This document shows positions 1 through 8,093 of a DNA stretch of 10,605 bases, one piece after another (positions within the stretch are counted from its first letter, which is position 1; the number at the start of each line of letters is the position of its first letter). The translations under genes and the position numbers were made by a program. The notes beneath the pieces are model-generated. The model ran no database searches and was not told where the DNA came from. It saw nothing but the letters and a program-made list of their open reading frames with translations. Source of the DNA: Larix sibirica (lineage: Eukaryota; Streptophyta; Pinopsida; Pinales; Pinaceae); NCBI GenBank assembly GCA_004151065.3, contig NWUY0303886601.1, positions 1 through 10,605 on the forward strand, in the 5' to 3' direction.

Positions 1-220
1 CTACAAGGACACATTGGTTGCATGATGGCTTCAACTTTGATAGATTCTTGGCCTCACTATTCACTTGTTTATCACAACCTAAAAAGAGAATTATTTAAAA
101 AGCAACAACTAGCAGGCAGATCGAGTAGTTGGGAAATTGTTACTTGCTGGTCGTAATGCTGCTTTGAATGTTGTGGGTTCAACTTATGCTTCTTGGGAAG
201 CATATGCCCGTTTCAATTGA
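1..220 (+). pseudogene. 3' end of an unrecognised protein gene, frameshifted
   Basis: Frame 1 is open from base 1 for about 50 codons to a TAA at 154-156. It has a protein-like composition, including the run DSWPHYSLVYHNLKRELF. Before that stop, a second frame takes over around 120-135 and reads VGKLLLAGRNAALNVVG and then ASWEAYARFN, ending at TGA 218-220. The two pieces read naturally as one carboxy terminus with a one-base loss or two-base gain between them. No plausible short intron separates them: the only GT nearby lies within the junction itself. I do not recognise the family and assign no function. The gene enters from the left of the window. Alternatives are a real last exon starting after the AG at 112-115, with the upstream piece intronic, or chance open frames. 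That this was coding is inferred only from composition. Confidence 0.4.
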
Positions 221-254
221 TACTGGGAATGTCGGGAATGAATGGAACCAAATA

Positions 255-335
255 ATATATTCTGATTTCATCTCTATAATGGAACAAAGAACCGTAAAGA
301 CAGTAAAACATATATTCTGATTTCATCTCTATAAT
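255..335. repeat. Direct repeat, 26 bp, period 55
   Basis: The 26-base word beginning ATATATTCTGATTTCATCTC occurs identically at 255-280 and 310-335. The 29 bases between the copies differ from what follows the second copy. The word ATGGAACCAAA also occurs on both sides, near 242 and 355, suggesting a larger local duplication that has partly decayed. This is a short tandem duplication with no evident function. Confidence 0.85.
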
Positions 336-367
336 ATCAAATATAAAGTTTCTTATGGAACCAAACA

Positions 368-385
368 CAACAACAACAACAACAA
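368..385 (+). repeat. (CAA)6 microsatellite
   Basis: Six uninterrupted CAA units are visible, flanked by A-rich sequence. It is a simple trinucleotide repeat in non-coding DNA. Confidence 0.9.
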
Positions 386-1140
386 AATCCCAATTTCATT
401 TAGTACAACCCTACACCCTTTATTTTGCCAAATATCGCTTTAACTCGGGATTTTTTTCAAGCTTTTCCAGACTAACCCTTTAAAACTAGCTCCCTAAAAA
501 TACATATACACAATAACTTAAATTCTGCTTATACTTGCTGTCAAAACAAGAACCCTAAAAAGACAAATTTATTTATGCAAATCCACCGAAAAAAGCATAC
601 TCCTACAACATAATTTTTTAAAGTTGGAATCAATTGTTAGTAAATTCAAATATTTGACTCCATTAGAGCAATAGGAAGACATGACATTAGAAACTTTGTT
701 GCGTGGGTGCAACTGTGCTGGCAAACATGTCCATTTTAGAATGACAGGGAAACTCTTCCTATGGACATCGAACGTAAGAAATAAAGCTGAGCAGATGCAG
801 CTAAAGGCAGAAACTCAAAGCAGCACTCGCCAATGTTGCTAAGGATACGGGAGGGAGAGTCAACAACCTGACAGAATGGCTTTAAGCGATCGTTATTGGA
901 AAAACTAAAAACGCCTTCGCAAACACTTAAATGACAGTAAAACATCAAAATCTTGACCACAACCTGACAAAAAGGGTTGTTTAGGGAACCTACCTGGCAA
1001 TAATGGAATGGGTTGGTGAAAATTCACCTTCGCAACTGCTTCCTCGAATAAAACAACTGGCTCTCAGCTCTTCAACATTCAAACGGAAAACCGTATTCTT
1101 CTTCCAACAAACAATGATAAAAAAACCAACTTCGCATTCC

Positions 1141-1625
1141 TTTAAATACAGTGGGCCATAAATGCGAGTGTGCTTTCCAAAACAAAGCCTGTCGGTGGCT
1201 TCGGCGACTTCACCCTAACCACTACGAAATGGTCGGAACAAAAGCACCAATTGGTGTGACAAGACTTCAAAGACAGGCGTTGTTGTTGAAAAATGGGCGA
1301 CCAGACGAACGAACGCCTCGCGATAAATGCTTAGAAATGCTTGGTCGCTCCTGCTGGTCGGTGCTAATATAATAAAACACGCGAAACAGTCGGTGAGATA
1401 GTTGGAAGAGAAGCTACCGAAGCACTGCGAAAGGAAGTAAACGCTTTGGGCGAAAAAATATAATGTGATGCGATCGTTGGCGGCAGAAAAACTTGGTCTT
1501 CGAAAAAAAATAAGATCTGTGAAACGGTCGCCTAAAAAATCAAAAGTTCTATGAAAAAGTTCGGTTTTTACTTTCGGCGTTCCTTTTGCCCCTCCAGGGG
1601 CAAATGCTAGTTTATAATTCCTTTT
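1141..1625. other. CpG-rich block, no supported gene
   Basis: By eye this block holds roughly thirty or more CpG dinucleotides (for example GACGAACGAACGCCTCGCG and GCGATCGTTGGCGG), while neighbouring kilobases have very few. Short words such as GGTCGC, GGCGACC and GTCGGTG recur. A plus-strand open frame at 1151-1372 (73 residues) is arginine-rich simply because of the CpG content, and it matches no family I know. The block could be an unmethylated regulatory region, a recent insertion, or part of a repeat that escaped CpG decay. The sequence alone does not decide. Confidence 0.45.
1585..1604. repeat. Perfect inverted repeat, 9-bp arms
   Basis: TTTGCCCCT at 1585-1593 and AGGGGCAAA at 1596-1604 are exact reverse complements separated by CC. 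It sits at the end of the CpG-rich block. It could form a hairpin or act as a symmetrical binding site. There is no downstream T-run or gene end to make it a terminator. Confidence 0.8.
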
Positions 1626-1643
1626 AAATTTGGTTTTACTTTA

Positions 1644-1816
1644 TGCGTGAAGATGCTTGGGGGAATTGATCCCTGTATATCATATAGGTATACATCTTTT
1701 TCTTTTGTTGTGCGTGAGGATCCATGGGAGATTGATCCATGTGTATATCTTATAGAGATAGCTCTTATTTCCTTTTGCTTCGCAGATTTGGGAGATTTCC
1801 CCGTATCTTTTTAGTC
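1644..1816 (+). repeat. Imperfect tandem repeat, about 68 bp, 2.5 copies
   Basis: Units start at about 1644, 1712 and 1781. The first two align along their length: GCGTGA(A/G)GAT, then TGGG(G/A)GA and TTGATCC, then a TGTATAT-like stretch, a TATAG word, and a pyrimidine-rich tail ending in CTTTTG. The third copy keeps GCAGATTTGGGAGATTTCCCC and loses the rest. Each unit contains a GGGA...TCCC mini-palindrome. This is the best-preserved part of a longer degenerate repeat field to its right. Confidence 0.7.
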
Positions 1817-1862
1817 TCATTTGTTAAATAATAAATGAAACATTTATATATTAAATGGAAAG

Positions 1863-1920
1863 GTGCAGAGATCAGATCAGCATTCATGCACACCCATCTT
1901 TTACACCTGTGCAGAGATCA
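1863..1920 (+). repeat. 12-bp direct repeat pair, period 46
   Basis: GTGCAGAGATCA occurs at 1863-1874 and again at 1909-1920. Each copy is followed within about ten bases by an ATCA and a CATTCA-like word. The GCAGAGAT core is shared with the repeat units on either side, so these are probably further decayed copies of the same family. Confidence 0.6.
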
Positions 1921-1979
1921 AATCATTCACGCATTCATTTCATAAATTGCATTTGTATGCCTCTATTTGATTGATTGAC

Positions 1980-2805
1980 TGCGCAAATATTTGAGGCCGA
2001 CCCCTAGATTGGAGGCTGATCCCTATGCTTGGGATCTCTGATATTTGTTTATGCTGGAGGTCTTCTTTTTATGCTCATTTTGTTTGTTGCACAATCTTCG
2101 ATTTTTCTTTGGGAAATATCCCTGTTTCATACTTTATAACGCTGGTTGCATATGTTATAACACAGGAGGTGATATATTATATGGATTGAAATCCGTATAC
2201 TTCCATTTCACTTATTATATATTCTATGCGGACTATCAATGGTATTATTGCGCAGAGACGGGGAGAAAGATCCCTCTCTTAATGCTTGTTTCGTATTATA
2301 TGCTATGTCATATGCATGCTTTCTTTTGTAAGTGCACAGAGTTTGGGAAGGCTCCTCGTAAGTTTGATTGTTTGATTTAGATATTCTGAGCAGTATATCT
2401 AATGAAGGGGGTTGCTGCACATCTGCGTTTATCTATGGGATATTCTTTTTTCTATGTTTTATACATATTGGCATGTTTAGTGATTTTTGGATGGTCGCTC
2501 ATTTCTTCTTGGCATGGTATGGCCACGCATTTCTTCTTGGCATGGTAATGTTGTAGCTGCGTAGAGATTAGGAAGGGTCACAACACACATCATGTTTCAT
2601 ATAACATGGTTATACACAAGATTCCAGATATTAGTATTTCATATTTGATATGCTGAAGGTTATGGACAGCTGGGTAAATCGTTATGTATGTAACATGGGT
2701 TTCATGCATATCTAGATTTAGGGAAGAATCCCTGTAATTGTTCCATTTAATATTTATGCGAAGTATCATTAATTATAGTGAGAATGTTGTAGGGAAGGTT
2801 TCGTG
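1980..2805 (+). repeat. Degenerate dispersed repeat units with GGGA...TCCC cores
   Basis: Recurrent, partly conserved words are spaced irregularly, about 80-150 bp apart. Examples are TTTGGGAAATATCCCTG (near 2109), GCGCAGAGACGGGGAG then AAAGATCCCTC (2250-2276), GTGCACAGAGTTTGGGAAGG (2332-2351), GCTGCGTAGAGATTAGGAAG (2556-2575) and TTTAGGGAAGAATCCCTG (near 2717). ATGCGGACTATCA near 2226 and ATGCGAAGTATCA near 2757 also match. The common pattern is GCGnAGA, a short gap, GGGA, 3-6 bases, TCCCTG, then AT-rich sequence. Plus-strand open frames at 2045-2380 and 2368-2556 run through these repeats and look like low-complexity chance frames. Confidence 0.5.
2500..2555 (+). repeat. 28-bp tandem duplication
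   Basis: The 20-base word CATTTCTTCTTGGCATGGTA occurs at 2500-2519 and 2528-2547, so the period is 28. The remaining eight bases of each unit differ. It is a local duplication inside the degenerate repeat field. Confidence 0.85.
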
Positions 2806-4972
2806 TACTTACCATATATTGTATTTATATATGTTGCAAGTTTGATGCCTATTCATTTCGTCACCTCGTGATACAGGATCTGGTCCATGAAACTTGAATT
2901 ATTAGATCATTGTGATCTTGTTACACCACGTCATACTTCCTTTGGGGTATATAGATATATGCTAGTATGGGATATAATAAACCCTTGCTCATGGAAGGTA
3001 ATTATTGGTTATGCTAACCCTTGCTTATGTCATGTACATGTTATATTTATGTCATGTATTCCTTGGGGGAGGAATGATGTCTCTTTTTACATAATATGAG
3101 AATCCGTGTAATGCCTCTGAGATAGATGGCTGAATGTTTTGGAAAGTGCTCTCGGTGAGAGGCTTGAAGAAGTGGAAATTAATGCACACACTTGTGGAAG
3201 AATGTATTCTCTTTATTTGATAAATAATACAAGATGCTACATTACTTGGTGGACGTAGCCCATAGATATGGGTGAACCATGTATACTGGTCTCTTTCTGA
3301 TGTGTACCTTTTGTGTTGTATACTACTCGATAATGGTGATCTAAATGGTAAGTAAATAAAGAATGTTAAATGTCTATCACTTGAGTTTACATGTAAAATG
3401 ATACTTGTGGATGCTTAATGATGTAATGGTCATTAGGATTATTTAGGGTTTACACCCTTGTATTTAATGTGTACAATTATACAATTTGTAAGAATGGAAT
3501 GAGCCATAGACTGGATTAATAATGGTCTTTATACAAAAGGGCTAATCATGTGTAATGTATAAGTGTCATATAAACAAGTAGTGATTGAACAAGATTTTAG
3601 ATGCAATGCTACTTATGACTTATATTCAAGTACATATATGTTGTGACTAATACCCTTGATTGTTGTTGTCGAGGAAATTTTTTACCCCATTCCATACAAA
3701 TGTGGAAGTGAAGAATTGGGTCTGTTACAACAATATGCGGCAAAAATGTTTAATATGATAACTTCATCATTTCTCATAGATAGACTCTTTACAAGTTGCC
3801 ACTATAAAACATGAGCTTACAAGGTAGTGCACTAGATAGTTCCATCCAATTGTTGTGATATAACTTGCATGGCAAGGCTTCATGCCCAAGAAATTGTTGA
3901 AGCTCAAGTCACTTTTCTTGTCACACATTCTCTCGGTCACAAAACAACAATTTTATATGAATTAACATGATTACAATACTCTTCGACCATTATAGACTTC
4001 AAGAAAGAGTTCTTAAAAGCAATGTATCCCAAGCCCAAATTAAGGGAGATTGGGTTACTTCCTTATTTTTTACTACTTCCATACAACCAAAACTTGTCTC
4101 TCTCTTTATGATGCAACGTAGAAATGTTATTTAAGTCATATTCATTCAATACAAAATAATGTTGGATATAATCCACATAATGGTTATGAATGTTGCTTGT
4201 TGATGGAAACAAGCATCTTCCATCAAACTATAAATGATGTAGATATCTGACATATCACTTCCATATTTAATCCCCCATTGGACTCAAAATATTTATATAG
4301 TATTGTAAATTCATAAACTCATCCCATACTACGCACCATTTCACAATATTAAACCTAGTTTCTTTAGGTAGCTCTGTATTGGGATCAATTTCTTCGACTA
4401 TTGGTGTAGATGTTGAGGAGTTCTCACTTGTGCGTGAAGTGATTTGAACAAGACAGGGAAAGAAAAAGTGCATCTCTTAAGGTGTCTCTTAGTGCATGTG
4501 CATATGCTTCTAGATCAATATTTCTAGAACTAGGAGTTGGAGTTGGAGTTGTCCCTTACTTAGAAGTTACAAAGAAGCATACACTTATCATCATATCATG
4601 GTTGGAAATGCCTATTTCATTTCAATCATTTGATGAACTTGTCTTTGCATTGAGTTCAAACAAACAATGTTCAACTCTCCACAACTCACATGGATCTACT
4701 TTACTTTTAATGAAAACAAGTAACTCTTTCTAATCATTTTAGATTACAAAATGAATGAATCCTCTTGAAAAACATCTCTTTTAATGTTGTGTTACTTGGT
4801 TTTACATAAGCTAGATGCATTGAACAAACTCTCTAAAATTCAAGTTGAACCTAGAGCAATTCATATTATTATGCATAGAATGGATTTAAAAAATGGCATC
4901 TTTATTAAAAGTGTGATTGTCTAGCATAGAACCATTGGATGTAATTTGCCAATAAAAAGTACTACAAGGTTC
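2806..4972. other. Unassigned AT-rich stretch, no supported gene
   Basis: I see no convincing gene. A near-exact 14-base direct repeat (AACCCTTGCTCATG at 2980-2993, AACCCTTGCTTATG at 3016-3029) and a (GGAGTT)3 run at 4533-4550 are the only repeats noted. Minus-strand frames around 4267-4473 and 4440-4560 have somewhat protein-like stretches, for example STPIVEEIDPNTELPKE, and could be debris of another mobile element. No diagnostic motif supports this. The stretch contains no recognisable RNase H, integrase or LTR matching the retrotransposon that begins at its right edge. Confidence 0.45.
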
Positions 4973-5530
4973 AACATTGACAAACTTTTCCAAAAATGGT
5001 TTCAAAACTTGATTCACCAGTCTCATGAACGTACTAGGTGCATTAGTTATCCCAAATGGCATAACTAACCATTCAAACAATCCATATTTCGTCTTGAACG
5101 TTGACTTCCACTCATCACCTTCCCTTATCCAAATTTGATGATAACCACTCTTGAAATCAATCTCCATGAAGTACTCAATGCCACTCAAACAGTCCATAAG
5201 GTCATCCATCCTTGGAAAAGGAAAATTTTACTTGATGGTAATCTTATTAACAACCTACGAATTTGTACACATCTTCCACTCACCAGTCTTCTTCAGTGTC
5301 AAAACTGATGGTACTACTCAAGGGCTCAAACTTTCACGAATTAACCCTCTGTCAAGTAACTCCTGTACTTTCTTGTTCACCTCTTCACTTTCTACTAGAG
5401 TCATTTGATAAGGCACTGTATTCAGTATACTTGACCCTAGCATCAAGTCAATTTGATTTGATATGCTTCTCAAGGTTGGTAATCCTGCAGGTAAATCATC
5501 TACTATAATTTCCTCGAAATCCTTAAACAA
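4973..5530 (-). pseudogene. Reverse transcriptase, N-terminal part, broken
   Basis: The intact enzyme would copy element RNA into DNA in cytoplasmic virus-like particles. The lead-in FKDFEEIIVDDLPAGLP begins near 5527, followed by the conserved ELLDRGLIRESLSP at the domain entry, LKKTGEWKMC, and then palm motif A ([19 protein letters not shown], catalytic Asp at 5156-5158). [20 protein letters not shown] follows. All lie in one frame interrupted by TGA 5318-5320, TAG 5255-5257 and TAA 5228-5230. Recognisable sequence ends at about 4973 after [11 protein letters not shown]. The YxDD catalytic box that should follow within a few residues is absent. The frame stays open to 4886 but with unrelated residues. 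The fragment cannot be catalytic. Confidence 0.9.
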
Positions 5531-5662
5531 GTGTTGAATCTTTGTCGGCATAGAACTTACTTTCTCAGCCTCCTGAACTTTCTTTGGCATTATGGCCATA
5601 CAACCATTTCCCCTCTTCGGTGCTCGCATAAATTCTTTAGCAGAACACAACACAATTCAGTT

Positions 5663-5773
5663 GTTACTGCTATGCAGGTTCTTTCCATTACTGCAATCCA
5701 CACTATTGTTACTGTTGTGTAGGCTTTTGTTGTTACTACAATCCACACTCTTGATGTTACTGCAATCCATACC
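5663..5773 (-). repeat. In-frame 45-bp tandem repeat, protease-RT linker
   Basis: Two adjacent 45-bp units (5663-5707 and 5708-5752) plus a partial third are about 75-80 percent alike by eye. On the minus strand they encode a 15-residue repeat, VDCSNNKSLHNSNNS then VDCSNGKNLHSSNN, preceded by a partial MDCSNIKS. The sequence is rich in Asn and Ser. It lies after the protease and before RT, where these polyproteins have a variable linker. A TGA at 5657-5659 closes the frame just after the repeat, and the same frame resumes into RT. Confidence 0.8.
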
Positions 5774-6301
5774 ATTTTCCAATATTGATACCAACTTATA
5801 ACGTTTCCTATCCTTGAAAAAATCATACATATTCTCTCTACCATCATGGAACACTTTTCTATCAAACATCCATGGTCTCCCAAGTAAGACATGGCATGTG
5901 TCTATTTCTACCACATCACACAAACCTTGTTCGCTGAAATTTCCAATCTGGAAACTCAACAAGCATTGCTCAGCCACATTTACTTGTTGTCTCTTTTGTA
6001 GCCATGAAACTCAGTAAGGAGTGGGATGTGGAATACACTTCAAATTGAGTTTTATTCTACCTCTGTAGACACCATATTTTCCATGCTCCCTCCATCAATG
6101 ATCAGATTGCAACACTTTCCTTGAATCTTACATCTTGCTTTGAAAACCTTCTTCCATTGCTCAGGTTTTTCTACCGCCCTTTGTTTAGGTTTAAGCAATA
6201 CTCTATGGAACATTAAGTTCTCTCCTTGCTCTTGTTGAAGAACAATCACCTTTTCACGAACCGTTTATGTCTCATCTTCCATCGCAACTTGTGTCCTAGA
6301 C
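5774..6301 (-). pseudogene. Retroelement aspartic protease, broken
   Basis: This is the protease part of the Gag-Pol polyprotein, which would cleave the polyprotein as a dimer. The segment opens with KGESRTQVAMEDET, then VIVLQQEQGENL. Its active site is LIIDGGSMENMVS with the catalytic Asp at 6094-6096; DGGS instead of DTG/DSG is a form known in plant Ty3/gypsy elements. Then come KLNLKCIPHPTPY, VSWLQKRQQVNVAEQC, LCDVVEIDTCHVLLGRPW (GRPW near 5870-5881) and FDRKVFHDGREN, matching the family order. Breaks are TAA 6265-6267, a frame change near 6055 (the active-site frame ends in TAA 6052-6054) and TGA 6011-6013. Downstream the frame continues without shift into the repeat linker and RT. Confidence 0.88.
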
Positions 6302-7248
6302 TCACCTTTTACTCAAATTTTGTTTCTCTAGGCATTCATATGATTTATGTCCTTCAACCCCACATCTATAACAAGTAATCACATACTTACCTATTCCTCT
6401 TCCAAATCCTCTGCCTCTACCCATTCCATTTCCTATGTTGCTTGGATTACTAGTGGATTCATATTCCTTTTCGCTTTCCCTATCATTATTTGCTCTGCCT
6501 ATACCTCTTCGACCTTTTCCTCTCAACTTCTACTATGCCTTCCTGTCAACCTTCTCTTCTACTTTTAGGGAAACTTGATAGGATTCATCCACAATACGAA
6601 AATAATGTGTAATCATTTTGTCCCGAATCAAGTACTTCAGTCCATTACATACCTCACCACCCTTTGATATTCTGGTTCCTTTATTCCTGACTTGAGTGAC
6701 AACTTGAAGAATTTTATATTCATGAACATATGTCCCTTTTTGCCTAGTATTTTACACTTGTCTACATAAGTTTTGCTGGTAATCAATAGGTAAAAACTTG
6801 TCCTTTATTTTATTAACCATTTTCTTCCAAGTTTTAATCTTCTCCAAGCCACTATCCATTTTATTTTCCTATATCATGTCCCACCACAATGCAGCATGTC
6901 ATCTCAACTCCGTAATGGAAAAGTGAACACGATTGGGATGTCGAACATTTTCATACTCAAAATATCTTTCAAGCTCTCCTACCCAATCTATAAGAGTTTA
7001 AGCTCTCAAGCTTCCATCATAGCATGAAACTTCAACCCTCACACTACCTCTGTTACGTAAGAATGATATCAAACGAGTTGTTGGGCCTCCTTCCTCAACA
7101 TTATGTTCCTCTTCAATCTCTTCTTTAGATTCTGAATCTACATCATCCCCATTTCTTCTATACTCTAACTCTTCTATTATTTTTCTCATTTCCTCAAATT
7201 CTTGACTTCTCGCACCCCCCATGCTGCTCCTTGTCTCCTTGGTGGCAT
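6302..7248 (-). pseudogene. Gag (capsid and nucleocapsid), broken
   Basis: Gag would form the virus-like particle and bind element RNA. The probable start is ATG 7246-7248 (MPPRRQG..., the usual plant Ty3/gypsy opening). A frame change falls at a G-run at 7215-7220, after which one frame runs to 6302. Recognisable blocks are an acidic stretch (EEIEEEHNVEEGG), YDGSL, LIDWVGELERYFEYENVRHP, HAALWWD, KIKTWKKMVNKIKDKFLPID and SYQVSLKVEEKV. An RG-rich stretch follows, then a CCHC zinc knuckle CYRCGVEGHKSYEC at 6332-6373 (CX2CX4HX4C intact). Six in-frame stops interrupt it: TAA 6998, TGA 6899, TAG 6869, TAA 6752, TAG 6533, TAG 6530 (lower coordinates). The frame ends at TGA 6302-6304. Confidence 0.9.
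6332..6373 (-). other. CCHC zinc knuckle of Gag
   Basis: The fourteen residues CYRCGVEGHKSYEC fit CX2CX4HX4C exactly. In Gag proteins this nucleocapsid motif binds zinc and packages the RNA. It is preceded by a Gly/Arg-rich stretch (GRGRGFGRGIGK) typical of nucleic-acid-binding tails. All four ligands survive although the surrounding gene is broken. Confidence 0.93.
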
Positions 7249-7421
7249 TTTCACAAGTCTTCTAGTAGCCCTCAATCTGAATACCATCCATAGGTATTAA
7301 CCCCAGACGTTGTTACTAAACTTGTCTCTCAACACTCGACTGAATGACCACCAAAATCAGGGTGTTTTGTTACCCCATTTACGGAAGCAATTTATGAAAC
7401 CAACAACTCAAGAGAAAACCT
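7249..7421 (-). other. Retrotransposon 5' leader
   Basis: These are the bases between the primer-binding site and the probable gag start. There is no gene in this stretch. Its length is ordinary for a plant Ty3/gypsy leader, where RNA packaging signals would be expected, but I see no specific structure. Confidence 0.6.
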
Positions 7422-7433
7422 GCTCTGATACCA
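7422..7433 (-). promoter_or_regulatory. Primer-binding site, initiator tRNA-Met
   Basis: The minus strand reads TGGTATCAGAGC, complementary to the last 12 bases of plant initiator tRNA-Met including its CCA end. The following AGG also matches if one C is skipped. It lies 2 nt downstream of the LTR end, the expected position for priming minus-strand DNA synthesis. Confidence 0.93.
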
Positions 7434-7547
7434 CTTGATGCAGTAGCATATCCCTGCAGTAAATCCACACCTAGACAGGACTATGCTCTACCTTCAGAAT
7501 ACACAACGAAACTCATGTTTTGGACACTTACAATAATTCAAATTTCT

Positions 7548-7553
7548 TTTATT
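7548..7553 (-). promoter_or_regulatory. Possible LTR polyadenylation signal
   Basis: AATAAA on the minus strand lies about 110 bp before the inner LTR end, a reasonable place for the R-U5 boundary signal. A TATA-like TTATATTC lies about 10 bp upstream. In AT-rich DNA both could be coincidental. Confidence 0.35.
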
Positions 7554-8067
7554 AACTCATGAATATAAGAAGCTGAATACAAGGAGAAATTTACTAGTAG
7601 GCCATGAATCCTTTCCTTTACATTAATGTTAGAATTCCTCTGGTCTACACTGTGGTTGAAATTACAGGAGTCGTCTTCTTGCGTTGAAGATGACTTGACC
7701 TGCGTATTCTATTTGGGAAAATGTGGCCTTCCCTTTGTTCGCTTCTTTACTGGTGACCAATCTTGGAATCATCCGCTATTGATTGAATCAATCTACCTAT
7801 TCATTGACCAACCCCTTTTGTGTCTTCCTGTCTTCTTTTAAACTAGTGCTTCCGCTGTAATTTTAGGCTCCCATCCAATGTGAAATGACAACCACACGGT
7901 TCAACTATCTAGCTATTACTCAACTTATTTCAACAACGCTTGCCACATGGTGCGTGATATTTATGAGGCGTGTGGATAAATGATGAGGCAAGGAAGTGTT
8001 AAGTTATAGTCAAATTCCCATAGCATGGAGTTATACTGTAGGATTTAAAACACTGTCATTCATCACT

Positions 8068-8093
8068 CAGAGTTACAACATAGAGTAACAACA
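8068..8093. repeat. 13-bp tandem pair in LTR U3
   Basis: CAGAGTTACAACA is followed directly by TAGAGTAACAACA, with 11 of 13 bases matching. Similar GAGTTATA and GAGTAAAA words lie near 8029 and 8111. Short U3 repeats sometimes act as enhancer elements in LTR retrotransposons. No function is shown here. Confidence 0.5.

Larger units (their letters stand above)
221..1140. other. Non-coding AT-rich stretch, no gene seen
   Basis: This stretch follows the stop of the left-edge pseudogene. It contains a 26-bp direct repeat and a (CAA)6 tract, listed separately, and otherwise AT-rich sequence with several A-runs. A minus-strand open frame at 736-960 (74 residues) has no recognisable motif and no homology I can name, so I treat it as chance. 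The first part (221-400) could be 3' untranslated sequence of the left gene, but no clear AATAAA signal lies close to the stop. Confidence 0.5.

Noticed and set aside
1151-1372. Arginine-rich plus-strand open frame of 73 residues
   Set aside because: The composition follows from the CpG-rich block and no family resemblance is visible.
2045-2556. Plus-strand open frames of 111 and 62 residues
   Set aside because: They run through degenerate repeats and a 28-bp duplication, are rich in Phe, Tyr and Cys as expected of T-rich DNA, and show no motif.
4267-4733. Possible Ty1/copia or other transposon coding debris (minus 4267-4473, plus 4482-4733)
   Set aside because: STPIVEEIDPNTELPKE is vaguely like a copia spacer, but no integrase or RT motif follows, so no call is made.
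1-4972. Second LTR of the retrotransposon to the left of pol
   Set aside because: I looked for the terminal words TGATGCAG and CTGCATCA and for distinctive LTR strings and found no matching copy.
5151-5977. Plus-strand and alternative-frame open frames across the protease-RT region
   Set aside because: They are antisense or shifted shadows of the broken pol frame, which has clear family motifs on the minus strand.
6347-6568. Plus-strand open frame of 73 residues with a hydrophobic stretch
   Set aside because: It is antisense to the zinc-knuckle part of gag.
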